A DNA stretch of 64,000 nt, from the NCBI GenBank assembly GCA_017983695.1, contig JAGOAX010000003.1, forward strand, positions 1 to 64,000. Reading direction: 5' to 3'. Below the pieces are notes generated by a model that saw only the letters and a list, made by a program, of their open reading frames with translations, was not told the origin of the DNA and made no database searches. How positions within the stretch are numbered: the stretch's first letter is position 1; every line of letters starts with the position of its first letter. Of the stretch, positions 53,823 through 63,179 are shown one piece after another. Position numbers and translations under genes: made by a program. The DNA comes from Ferruginibacter sp. Lineage in GTDB: Bacteria; Bacteroidota; Bacteroidia; Chitinophagales; Chitinophagaceae.

Positions 53823-54476
53823 ATGGCATTTCCACCAAGACCGCCCCGGGGAGCATTTAATCCCCGTTTTAAAAAAGAACAACAACAGGAACACCGCACC
53901 AATCACATGATAAGAGTACCGGAAGTACGATTGGTTGGCGAAAATGTAGAACCAGGAATTTATCCAACACCTGAAGCGCTTAAAATTGCCAAAGATTTAG
54001 AATTAGACCTTGTAGAAATTTCTCCCGGCGCAGCACCTCCTGTGTGCAAAATTATTGATTACAATAAGTTTTTGTACGATGAGAAGAAGAAGAAAAAGGA
54101 GATGAAGGCAAAAAGCAAAACCAGTGAAGTAAAAGAAATACGTTTTACACCCAATACAGATGATCATGATTTTGAGTTTAAAGTAAAACATGCCGAAAAA
54201 TTTTTGCTGGATGGCGATAAAGTAAAAGCACATGTACAATTTAAGGGGCGTGCTATTATGTTTAAAGAAAGAGGGGAATTGTTATTACTGAAATTCGCCG
54301 ACCGCCTTAAAGATGTTGGAGCTTTAGAAGGGTTACCTAAAATGGAAGGAAAGAGAATGCTGGTGATGTTTGCACCTAAACCGCAAACAAAAAGGCGTAC
54401 ATCCGAATTGGGTAAACTTATTAAAGATACCCCGGCAGAGGAAAAGCCTGCAGCAGAAAGTAAACCTTCAGAATAG
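53823..54476 (+). CDS. infC: Translation initiation factor IF-3
   Basis: The 217-residue protein has the IF-3 N-terminal domain (about residues 27-97, [20 protein letters not shown] and [20 protein letters not shown]) and the C-terminal domain (about 105-190, [20 protein letters not shown] and KAHVQFKGR). A Pro/Arg-rich start and a Lys/Pro/Glu-rich tail extend it beyond the E. coli length of 180. IF-3 checks start codon pairing on the 30S subunit. The start used here is ATG, not the rare ATT that gives self-control in E. coli. No rpmI or rplT follows; a terminator comes 18 bases after the stop. Confidence 0.97.
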   Translation: MAFPPRPPRGAFNPRFKKEQQQEHRTNHMIRVPEVRLVGENVEPGIYPTPEALKIAKDLELDLVEISPGAAPPVCKIIDYNKFLYDEKKKKKEMKAKSKTSEVKEIRFTPNTDDHDFEFKVKHAEKFLLDGDKVKAHVQFKGRAIMFKERGELLLLKFADRLKDVGALEGLPKMEGKRMLVMFAPKPQTKRRTSELGKLIKDTPAEEKPAAESKPSE

Positions 54477-54494
54477 TAATACTCAAAAAAATAA

Positions 54495-54532
54495 AATACA
54501 AAAGCGGAGCATTATGTCTCCGCTTTTGTATT
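54495..54532 (+). terminator. Intrinsic terminator after infC
   Basis: A perfect 15-bp stem (54495-54509 with 54518-54532) with an 8-base loop and a T-rich 3' arm (CTTTTGTATT) follows the infC stop by 18 bases. Confidence 0.8.
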
Positions 54533-54605
54533 AAATAAAACATTGGCTTACCCGTGTAATTATATATTGCCCGATTACTGATCCCGGATATTATCTATTT
54601 TAAAT

Positions 54606-54613
54606 TAAGTTTG
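54606..54613 (+). promoter_or_regulatory. Putative promoter element of rluF
   Basis: TAAGTTTG fits TAnnTTTG and ends 19 bases before the ATG at 54633. No -33 TTTG at the usual distance. Confidence 0.4.
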
Positions 54614-54632
54614 TAATAATTTACAAAGCATA

Positions 54633-55370
54633 ATGGATACCAGTTTAAATAAATACATCAGCGAAACAGGTTTTTGCAGCCGCAGGGAGGCTGATAAGTA
54701 TATTGAACAATGCAGGGTAACCATTAATGGCAAAGATGCCCACAAGGGAAACCGGGTTGGAGAAAATGATATTGTCTTAGTAGATGGAGAGCCCATTAAA
54801 AAAAAGAAAGCTGCTGTTTATTTATTGTTGAATAAACCCAAGGGCGTTACCTGCACCACTGATTTAAAAGACAAAACCAATATCATCGATTTTATAAATT
54901 ATAAATCAAGGATATTTCCAATCGGCCGGTTGGATAAAAGAAGCGAAGGGTTAATTTTTTTGACTAACGACGGTGATATTGTAAATAAAATTTTACGTGC
55001 CGGCAATAATCATGAAAAGGAATATATTGTTACGGTTGATAAACCTGTTACAATAGATTTTATAAATAAAATGCGTAACGGGGTTCGTATTTTAGGTACA
55101 GTAACACAAAAATGTTTTGTAAAGCAGGAGGGCCCAAACAGGTTTAAAATAATACTCACACAGGGACTTAACCGGCAGATACGCCGCATGTGTGAAGCAT
55201 TGGGCTACAATGTAGAAACATTGAAACGGATACGGATAATGAATATTACAATAACTGGTCTTGCACCCGGTAAATGGCGCTATTTTACGCCTGCCGAAAT
55301 TGATATTGTAACTAAAATGGTGGCCAACTCCAGCAAAACTGCAGCTGGAGCTGATGGTATGGATGAATAA
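54633..55370 (+). CDS. rluF: 23S rRNA pseudouridine synthase RluF
   Basis: The 245-residue protein has an S4 RNA-binding domain (about residues 5-50, LNKYISETGFCSRREADKYI) and an RsuA/RluF-type catalytic domain. FPIGRLDKRSEGLIFLTNDG holds the catalytic aspartate, and NRQIRRMCEALGY is the later RsuA-family block. Many segments match E. coli RluF (NKILRAGN, EKEY, VTVDKP, RIMN), which makes pseudouridine at position 2604 of 23S rRNA. Length is shorter than E. coli RluF (290) only at the tail. The gene is convergent with the next regulator by 13 bases. Confidence 0.92.
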   Translation: MDTSLNKYISETGFCSRREADKYIEQCRVTINGKDAHKGNRVGENDIVLVDGEPIKKKKAAVYLLLNKPKGVTCTTDLKDKTNIIDFINYKSRIFPIGRLDKRSEGLIFLTNDGDIVNKILRAGNNHEKEYIVTVDKPVTIDFINKMRNGVRILGTVTQKCFVKQEGPNRFKIILTQGLNRQIRRMCEALGYNVETLKRIRIMNITITGLAPGKWRYFTPAEIDIVTKMVANSSKTAAGADGMDE

Positions 55371-55383
55371 ATATTTTTTAAGA

Positions 55384-58293
55384 TCAACCTGCAGTGAGTA
55401 TTTCGCTCAAAAAATCATTCAATGTTTTCTCTGTTGGTAGTTGCAGTTTTTTTCTAAGCCGATAACGGCTTATTTCTACACCTCTTACAGTAATATTCAT
55501 CAATTGGGCAATTTCTTTAGAAGATAGTTTTAATTGCAAATAAGCACATACTTTTAAATCGGTATTTGTTAAGGCAGGAAATTTTGATTTAAGTTTTTTC
55601 AGAAAATCATTATTGATCTCATCGAAATGTGTAGCAAACTGCTCCCAATTAGAATTGTTTTTTTCTATGTCATTTACCAGCTGAATAGCTTTTTTAACAT
55701 CGTGGTTACCGCCGGTTTTTTTGTATAACTGCTGTAATTCATCTTTCACTTTTATTAAGGCATCACTTCTTTCCACAAGGTGCATACTTACATCGGCCAG
55801 TTCTTTATTTTTATAAATAACTTCATTGGCTAATTTTTCGTTTTGAAGTTTAATGATCTCTTTTTCATTTTTTTCTACTTCAAGTTGATGAATATATTTC
55901 AGCCTTTTCTGTTCTTCTTCAAACTTTAATTGCTGCAAGTAAAGTTTCTTTTTTTGCAACCTGTTGAGCATATAAAAGCAAAAAATAAGTAAAAGAAAAT
56001 AAAAAAGAAAGGCCCATATAGTTTTATACCAGGCAGGTTTTACAGTAAAACTGTAGCTGATAACTTTAGATTCGTTGCCAAGATTATCGTGTGCTTTTAC
56101 ATTAAAAGTATAAGTACCCGCTGGTAAATTGGTATAATCTTTTTCGGTTTTATTTGTCCATTCACTCCACCTGTTTTCAAATCCCTCCAGTTGATAACTG
56201 TATTCAATATTTTTTTGTAAACTAAATGCAGGCGAACTGAATTCAAAATGAAATGAATTATTACTTATTGGAAATTGTAAAATTGAATTTTTATTTTGTG
56301 AATAAGAGGAGTCACTATTTTGAAGAAAATAGCCCCCAAAAATTACACTGTCTGATTTGCCAAAAGCTTTTACCTGCGTTAATAATACATTTAGTTTAGA
56401 ATTGTTAGAAATGTATTTTTCATAATTCAAATGTATGATACCATTATCAGCAGCAATAAAAACATTTTCTTTAGTAAAAGGGTAAATGTTTTCAAAGCCG
56501 GATAGAATCTTTCCTGTTAACTCAGGAAAATATGTGGTAGATACTTTGTTCTCACCAGCCGAAAAACTTACCACGCCAATTTTTTTACCACTGCAAAACC
56601 ATATGTTACCTGCGTTATCTTCATTTAAGTATTGAATGCTTATATCGCCGAATACATCATATAAAAGAGGGGAACGGATAAATTTATTAAGTTTAGCATC
56701 AAATTCATACACCCCTTTTTCAGTGGCAAAAACAACCCGGTTTTTTATCCTGAATACATGGTTTCTAAAAGTAGAGGGTAAGTCATCTTTATCAGTAAAT
56801 AATTCTGTAGTATAGGATTTGTTATCTGCCGATAAAAATACTTTGTAAATACCCCTGTAAGGGTGTGAAGCCCAAATATCATTGTTGTTATCAATTGCCA
56901 AAAACCTGATTGATTCACTGATGCCTTTAAGAGAATAGTTGCTGGTAAAATTGCCATTAGTGCATTCCAGCATAGTAAGTCCGTAGTAAGTTCCTGTTAA
57001 TATAGTTATTGCCGGGTATATTGAAGTAGTTGGAACAAAAAGCCAAATACCAACCCCGCTGGTTAATTGAACAGCTGTATTATTCTGTATTAAATAACAA
57101 CCATTATGATGCCCCATCAGCAGTTGATGGTTTACTTCATCTAAACCCCAGGCCTGACCACTGCTATTTTGTATGTAACTAAAATTAGCTTTTGAAAAAC
57201 TAATATCTTTATTCGTATTGGAAAGCGATGCTGCGTATGCTCCATCCGATGTAGCAATATATAACTGGTTATTAAAAACCCTGCATGAGTAACCAGACAC
57301 ATCATTTGTTTTGCTGGGCTTAATATATTTAATGGCAGAGTTATACGCAATAAAACTAATACCGTTGTTAAGCCCTGTCCAAAGGTTTTTATCTTTATCT
57401 AAAAAAACACTCAGCACATTATTATTTTGAAGCCCCTCAGGGCGGGCAATTTGCTGAATAATTTCGCCATTTCTGTTTATTACTAAACAGCCATCGGAGG
57501 TTGTGCCTGCAACGAATTCGGAGGAATTGATCTGTTCAAAGGAATAAATATTATTTTTCTGAAAACTGGCATCTGCAGACGTATTCTTTTTTAACAGGCT
57601 GCCATTGGCAAAAATATAAAGACCATTTTGAAGGGAACTGATCAATAAGCTGTCGTTACCCAAGGATACAATGCCGGTAATAACAAAGTCAGGAATTATG
57701 TTGGGGGAGGTAAGTGGCTGCCATGCATTATTAATAAATTGAAAGAGACCACTGGTTCTATCCTGGGCTATAATTTTTCCACCTGTAACTTTTAACGCCT
57801 GCCAACTGGATGGTGCAGGATAAACCCGTACAGATTGATCTTTATATTCAAAAATTCTGTCAGTAGTGCGAAAGAAGACAGCACCTTCAAGTATTTCAAT
57901 ATCCCAGATATCTGCAAAGTTATTTTGTGCTTTTGGTATCAGATTTTTTAAAGAGGTATATCGTAAAATACCATTGCCATCAGGAAAAAAAAATCCCATC
58001 TCATCCTGCCCGCCGGCATAAATCCTACCATCTTCATCAATAGCTATTGAGCGTAATATGGTTTTGTTTGGTTGGGGATAAATTTTCCAATAACTGCCAT
58101 CATATGAAATTAATCCTTCATTATTGGCAAAATACATTTTACCCGATCTGTCCTGTTTAATATCCCAGGTTTGTAAGCCGCCCTTAAAATCGCTATTGCT
58201 GTAATTAATAACTAAAGGCAGCCCAATTGTGTTTTGAGCTGGCAATAAATGGTGGGTGACAAGCAATAAAAAAAATGCAATACATTTTTTCAT
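55384..58293 (-). CDS. Membrane sensor-regulator: beta-propeller, Y_Y_Y domain and LuxR-type HTH
   Basis: The 969-residue protein has a signal anchor, a large periplasmic part built from repeated two-component-propeller units (for example NNNVLSVFLDKDKNLWTGLN), a Y_Y_Y domain (about residues 665-745), one membrane segment (about 758-776) and a coiled coil. The C-terminal helix-turn-helix (about 905-960) contains LTNTDLKVCAYLQLKLSSKEIAQLM-type LuxR/GerE sequence. It lacks a histidine kinase domain, so it should link ligand binding outside directly to DNA binding at the membrane. It is divergent from susC of PUL 2, the likely target. ATG 58293 is used; the frame extends to a TTG at 58326. Confidence 0.88.
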   Translation of the reverse strand: MKKCIAFFLLLVTHHLLPAQNTIGLPLVINYSNSDFKGGLQTWDIKQDRSGKMYFANNEGLISYDGSYWKIYPQPNKTILRSIAIDEDGRIYAGGQDEMGFFFPDGNGILRYTSLKNLIPKAQNNFADIWDIEILEGAVFFRTTDRIFEYKDQSVRVYPAPSSWQALKVTGGKIIAQDRTSGLFQFINNAWQPLTSPNIIPDFVITGIVSLGNDSLLISSLQNGLYIFANGSLLKKNTSADASFQKNNIYSFEQINSSEFVAGTTSDGCLVINRNGEIIQQIARPEGLQNNNVLSVFLDKDKNLWTGLNNGISFIAYNSAIKYIKPSKTNDVSGYSCRVFNNQLYIATSDGAYAASLSNTNKDISFSKANFSYIQNSSGQAWGLDEVNHQLLMGHHNGCYLIQNNTAVQLTSGVGIWLFVPTTSIYPAITILTGTYYGLTMLECTNGNFTSNYSLKGISESIRFLAIDNNNDIWASHPYRGIYKVFLSADNKSYTTELFTDKDDLPSTFRNHVFRIKNRVVFATEKGVYEFDAKLNKFIRSPLLYDVFGDISIQYLNEDNAGNIWFCSGKKIGVVSFSAGENKVSTTYFPELTGKILSGFENIYPFTKENVFIAADNGIIHLNYEKYISNNSKLNVLLTQVKAFGKSDSVIFGGYFLQNSDSSYSQNKNSILQFPISNNSFHFEFSSPAFSLQKNIEYSYQLEGFENRWSEWTNKTEKDYTNLPAGTYTFNVKAHDNLGNESKVISYSFTVKPAWYKTIWAFLFYFLLLIFCFYMLNRLQKKKLYLQQLKFEEEQKRLKYIHQLEVEKNEKEIIKLQNEKLANEVIYKNKELADVSMHLVERSDALIKVKDELQQLYKKTGGNHDVKKAIQLVNDIEKNNSNWEQFATHFDEINNDFLKKLKSKFPALTNTDLKVCAYLQLKLSSKEIAQLMNITVRGVEISRYRLRKKLQLPTEKTLNDFLSEILTAG

Positions 58294-58470
58294 CCAATAA
58301 AGATAAATATTCCTTTGATGTAGCAATGAGGTATTTTGTGGTTACTGACATTCAATTAGTTACGGTTTGATGATGTAGTATAGATGTAGTGAAATAATAT
58401 TCTAAGGTTAGTAAACATTTTACTTTTATGTTCTGTTAAATCAGAATTATCAAAACGAAAAAACTTGTGT

Positions 58471-61400
58471 ATGAAAAAACTCTTCAAAGGGATTTTATTC
58501 CTTTTTGCATTACTCATCTCCGCAGTTTCCTGGTCTCAAACCAAAACAATTACAGGTACTGTAACAGGCGAAAAAGGAGAACCTGTATCTAAAGCATCGG
58601 TTGTTGTAAAAGGAAGCCAGGTTGGTACAAGTACTAACGAAAAGGGTGAATTTACACTCACCGTTCCTTCGGCTGCCAAAACACTTATTGTTACTTCAGT
58701 TGGTTTTGAAGCTAAGGAGGTTGCTATTACAGGCACTACTTTGGTAATTGGGCTAACTGAAAACAGTACAAAATTAAATGAGGTTGTGGTGGTAGGTTAC
58801 GGAACTCAAAAGGTAACCAAGGTATCCGGCGCAATTTCCACTGTAAAAGCAGCCGATATCGAAAAGCTGAAACCTGTTAGAGCTGAAGAAGCTTTACAAG
58901 GCCGGGCTTCTGGTGTTACAGTGATTTCTCCCGGCTCACCTGGCTCAAAACCTACAGTTTTAGTTCGTGGTATTCCTTCTTTTTCCGGTACCGATCCGGT
59001 GGTTATTATTGATGGCGTTCCTCAATCATTAACCGACTTTAATTCTATTAATGCCGCCGATATTGAATCTATAAATGTACTTAAAGATGCGGCAACAACT
59101 GCAATTTATGGCGTAAAAGGTGGTAATGGTGTTATAGTGGTTACAACTAAATCAGGCAGAAAAAATCAAAAAACAGAAATAACTGCCAGCAGTAATTATG
59201 GTGTACAGGAAGTGATGAATAAAATTGGTGTTTTAAATGCAACAGAGTATGCTGCAATAATTAACGAAGGCAGCACCGTTGCAGGCGGTAATGTTATTTT
59301 TCCTGACTTGTCTAAAATAGGTGTAGGTACCAACTGGCAGGATGAAGTTTTTAAAACTGCAGCAATGCAATCGCACACTGTTGCGGTAAGAGGTGGAAGT
59401 GATAAAATGTCTTACTTTTTATCGGGAGGGTATTTAAACCAGGGAGGTATTGTGGGGGGAAATGATAAATCATTTTTTAGCAGGGGCAATTTTACTGCCA
59501 ATCTTAATTTTGATATTTCTCCCAAATTAAAACTTATTTTAAATACTACCGGGGTACTTTTAAACAGTAAAGGCGTTCAGGAAAATTCATTCAACAGTAT
59601 TATTGGCAGTGCATTAAATTATGATCCAACAGTTTCTGTTTATAACACTGTACCTAATACAGTTGGTAAGTATGGCTTCAGTAGTTTATTGTTATCAGAA
59701 ATATTTAATCCGCTTACTAAGCTTGATAATACCTTCAATAAAAACGCCGGTAATAAATTATACGGCAAGTTTGAATTGCAATATGATGTAATTAAGAATT
59801 TAAAATTATCTACCCGTTTTGGTTATACCAAATACGATGGTAATGCAAAAAACTTTACGCCGCTTGTATTTTATGGTTTAAATAATACCAACAATACTAT
59901 GAATGCAGATGGTTCAACCGTAGCTGGTGAGCACAACAGCGTATCGCATGAAAAAACCAGCAATTTTAATTATACCTGGGAAAGTTTTGCCAATTATAAT
60001 TTTAAGGTAAAAGAAGACCACAGCTTTGAAACAGTTGCCGGGTTTTCAATAGCCAAAATTTCGGGTAATGCTGCCGGTGCCAGCAGGCAGGATGTATCGT
60101 TCAATTCATGGGAGTTTGCCAACTTTACTAATGGTGCTACAGGAGTTAACTCATCTACAAACACAAATGCAATTAACGGTTATTATTATCAATATTTCAG
60201 AAGAAACCTGTCTTTTTTTGGAAGGGTCAATTACGATTACCAGGAAAAATATTTAGGTTCTTTTACAGCACGCCGTGATGGTTCTTATGCATTTGGTATC
60301 GATAATAAATATGCCAACTTTATTTCTGGTTCTTTAGGCTGGGTAGTAACTAAAGAAAATTTCTTTCATTCCAATTTTGTAGATTATCTAAAAATAAGAG
60401 GCAGCTACGGATCAATTGGTAATGAAAATGTTGACCCTCAGTTTGTAAGAATTTCTACCGGCGGGCCCAGTTATGGTAATCCGCCAAATAGTAATGGTTA
60501 TACTTTTAATAATGTTTTTTATGCCGGATCTACAGTTGGTTCTGCAGCAAATGATGCATTAAGATGGGAAAAACAATTGCAGTTAAATGCCGGGTTTGAT
60601 ATAAATTTCTTTAAAAGAAAATTTTCTTTAAGTGCTGATTACTTCAGCAAAGAAGTAGATGGGTTATTATTTACTCCTTCTGCTTCTTTATACCTTGGTA
60701 CAGTTCCTATTCCTGTTGCTAATATTGGTTCTACCAAAAGCAGTGGTATAGATGTTACTTTAGGTTACAATGAAATTATTAAAAGGGTAGTAAAATTAAA
60801 CACCTCGCTAACTTTTACAACTTCTAAAAATGAAGTTACTGCAACCAATGATGATGGTACTGCAAGAATACCGGGCGGCTATTATTTTAATGGCCAATCG
60901 CAAAGTGTAACTGTATTTGAAAAAGGACAAACACCAGGTTATTTCTACGGCTATAAAACTGATGGCTTATTTCAAACTGCTGCCGATTTACTTAAAGGAG
61001 CTCCGCAAGCTGGTGCCAAGCCTGGCGATATTCGTTTTGCGGATGTAAATGGTGATGGTAAAATTACTTCTGCTGATCAAACAAAAATTGGTGATCCATT
61101 CCCAACATTTACAATGGGCTGGAACCTTAATTTAGAATACAAGAATTTTGATTTTAATGCATTCACGTATGCATCTGTAGGTAATGATATTTACAGGGCT
61201 TACGAAAGAAATGCCAACTACTCTAATAAGTATCGTGCTGTATTAGCAAGGTGGACAGGCGAGGGCAGTACCAATGATGCAAGAAACCCACGTTACACTT
61301 TTATTGATGATAATAGCAACATCCGTGTATCAGATAGATATGTGGAAGATGGTTCATTTGTAAAAATAAAAAATATACAGTTGGGTTATACATTCCCTGC

Positions 61401-61584
61401 ATCTGTAACTAAAAAGGTTTTCAGCAAGCTGCGTATTTATGCACAGGTAAAAAATGCTTACACGTTTACCAAATACTCTGGTTTCGATCCTGAAATTGCT
61501 GGGGGTATTCTAGATACAGGTATCGACCGTGGGGCATATCCACAGGCAAGGACTTATGCAGTTGGTATTGACATTAAACTATAA
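58471..61584 (+). CDS. SusC/RagA TonB-linked outer-membrane transporter (no STN domain)
   Basis: The 1037-residue protein has a signal peptide, a CarboxypepD_reg-like domain (about residues 26-100, ITGTVTGEKGEPVSKASVVV), the SusC signature VVVVGYGTQK, a plug with LVRGIPSFSGTDPVVIIDG, and a barrel ending in VGIDIKL. It has no STN domain, unlike the first SusC, so it should not signal to a FecR. Control probably comes from the divergent sensor-regulator. susD follows after 21 bases. ATG 58471 is used in place of a TTG two codons earlier. Confidence 0.95.
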   Translation: MKKLFKGILFLFALLISAVSWSQTKTITGTVTGEKGEPVSKASVVVKGSQVGTSTNEKGEFTLTVPSAAKTLIVTSVGFEAKEVAITGTTLVIGLTENSTKLNEVVVVGYGTQKVTKVSGAISTVKAADIEKLKPVRAEEALQGRASGVTVISPGSPGSKPTVLVRGIPSFSGTDPVVIIDGVPQSLTDFNSINAADIESINVLKDAATTAIYGVKGGNGVIVVTTKSGRKNQKTEITASSNYGVQEVMNKIGVLNATEYAAIINEGSTVAGGNVIFPDLSKIGVGTNWQDEVFKTAAMQSHTVAVRGGSDKMSYFLSGGYLNQGGIVGGNDKSFFSRGNFTANLNFDISPKLKLILNTTGVLLNSKGVQENSFNSIIGSALNYDPTVSVYNTVPNTVGKYGFSSLLLSEIFNPLTKLDNTFNKNAGNKLYGKFELQYDVIKNLKLSTRFGYTKYDGNAKNFTPLVFYGLNNTNNTMNADGSTVAGEHNSVSHEKTSNFNYTWESFANYNFKVKEDHSFETVAGFSIAKISGNAAGASRQDVSFNSWEFANFTNGATGVNSSTNTNAINGYYYQYFRRNLSFFGRVNYDYQEKYLGSFTARRDGSYAFGIDNKYANFISGSLGWVVTKENFFHSNFVDYLKIRGSYGSIGNENVDPQFVRISTGGPSYGNPPNSNGYTFNNVFYAGSTVGSAANDALRWEKQLQLNAGFDINFFKRKFSLSADYFSKEVDGLLFTPSASLYLGTVPIPVANIGSTKSSGIDVTLGYNEIIKRVVKLNTSLTFTTSKNEVTATNDDGTARIPGGYYFNGQSQSVTVFEKGQTPGYFYGYKTDGLFQTAADLLKGAPQAGAKPGDIRFADVNGDGKITSADQTKIGDPFPTFTMGWNLNLEYKNFDFNAFTYASVGNDIYRAYERNANYSNKYRAVLARWTGEGSTNDARNPRYTFIDDNSNIRVSDRYVEDGSFVKIKNIQLGYTFPASVTKKVFSKLRIYAQVKNAYTFTKYSGFDPEIAGGILDTGIDRGAYPQARTYAVGIDIKL

Positions 61585-61605
61585 ATTTTTATAAAACATT
61601 CTACA

Positions 61606-63153
61606 ATGAAAAATATTAAAATATTAAGCCTGGTTTTTTTAATTGCCTCGCTTGCATCTTGTAAAAAATGGGTGGACTATAACCCACACGAAGATTTTGT
61701 AATTACAGAACTGGATTATTTAAAATCGGAAAGCGATTACCGCACTATGGCCATTAGTGTTTACACGCCTATACAATGGTTAAACCAGGCCGTGCCTATT
61801 GGTGATATAGCATCGGATAATTCAGTAAGTGGTGGTGAAAATGCATCAGATGTATTACCATTGCAGCAGATTGATGACTATACATTAACGCCGGTAAATG
61901 ATCAGCTAACCGAAATGTGGCAGGCAGCTTATGAAGGTATTAACAGGGCCAATTATCTGCATCAATATAAAGCTGCTAATAAAGCAGGTGAAACAGTAAA
62001 CTTTACAGGTAAAGATGCATTGTATGGCGAAGTATATTTTTTACGTGCCTACTATTATTTTCATTTGGTTAGATTTTTTGGCGATGTGCCTTTGTTTACT
62101 GATAAAAGGTTGGGCTTATCAGAATCTAAGACTTTAAAACGTTCAGCAAAAGCAGATGTGTACAAACAAATTGAAGCAGACTTAAACAGTGCTATTGCAG
62201 TTTTACCTATTACTAATGTTGAAAAAGGAAGGGTGACAAAATATGCTGCACAGGCTTTATTAGGTAAAGTACTCTTGTATCAAAATAAATTTGATGCAGC
62301 GGCTACCATGTTAGAAAATGTGGTTAACGGGCCTTTTAGTTTAGTCCCTGATTTTGGTGGAATGTTTTTGCAATCTGGTGAAAATGGACCTGAATCGGTT
62401 TTTGAAATTCAATACTCCAATGCTTCACCCTATTACAACTGGGGTGGTGTAACAAGGGGGCAGGGGAATCTTTCTGTACAGCAATGTGGTGTACGAGGAT
62501 TGAATGGTAAAGCAGGTATGCCTTATGCTGCTGGCTGGAGCACAAATTTACCAACTGTTAATTTAGCCAATGCTTTTACAGCGGGTGATATAAGAAAAGC
62601 AGCTACTGTACTTAATATTGATGATTACATAAATAGTAATCCGGCATTGTTTACAGGAGTAGCTTCAAATAATCCGGCTTTTGCTAATAACCCTGCTTAT
62701 CAGGTAGCACCATACAAAAATACAGGTTGGTATAATCAAAAATATTTACCACGGAAAAGCGAAACATCTGGCCAGGTAGAGTTGAATTATTTAAATAACT
62801 TCAGAACCATCCGCTATGCAGAAGTTTTGTTAATGGCCGCAGAAGCATTTAACAGGTCAACAACACCGAACGATACAAAAGCGCAGTTGTATTTAAACAG
62901 GGTGCGCCGCCGTGCATTTGCTGTTAATGATGCCAGTAAAGATATTACTGCAACCGGTACAGCATTACGCCAGGCCATTTGGGACGAAAGAAGATTAGAA
63001 CTGGCTATGGAAGGTGACCGCTTTTTTGACCTGGTGAGAACCGGTCAGGCAGCTGCAAAAATTACAGGCTTTGCTGTAGGTAAACACGAATTGTTTCCAA
63101 TTCCACAATATGAAATTGAAGTTTCTGGTTTAACACAAAACCCCGGTTACTAA
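61606..63153 (+). CDS. SusD/RagB-type glycan-binding lipoprotein
   Basis: The 515-residue lipoprotein has the lipobox ASLASCKK, then WVDYNPHEDFVITELDYL. TPR-like segments follow (ALYGEVYFLRAYYYFHLVRF, GDVPL), and the C-terminal SusD block has NNFRTIRYAEVLLMAAEA, AIWDERRLELAMEGDRFFDL and a final LTQNPGY. It is the canonical SusD form (RagB/SusD plus the Pfam SusD N-terminal region), unlike the SusD-like_2 protein of PUL 1. It acts as the lid of the SusC next to it. Confidence 0.95.
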   Translation: MKNIKILSLVFLIASLASCKKWVDYNPHEDFVITELDYLKSESDYRTMAISVYTPIQWLNQAVPIGDIASDNSVSGGENASDVLPLQQIDDYTLTPVNDQLTEMWQAAYEGINRANYLHQYKAANKAGETVNFTGKDALYGEVYFLRAYYYFHLVRFFGDVPLFTDKRLGLSESKTLKRSAKADVYKQIEADLNSAIAVLPITNVEKGRVTKYAAQALLGKVLLYQNKFDAAATMLENVVNGPFSLVPDFGGMFLQSGENGPESVFEIQYSNASPYYNWGGVTRGQGNLSVQQCGVRGLNGKAGMPYAAGWSTNLPTVNLANAFTAGDIRKAATVLNIDDYINSNPALFTGVASNNPAFANNPAYQVAPYKNTGWYNQKYLPRKSETSGQVELNYLNNFRTIRYAEVLLMAAEAFNRSTTPNDTKAQLYLNRVRRRAFAVNDASKDITATGTALRQAIWDERRLELAMEGDRFFDLVRTGQAAAKITGFAVGKHELFPIPQYEIEVSGLTQNPGY

Positions 63154-63179
63154 AAACTAACTTTTAAAAACTAACGATT

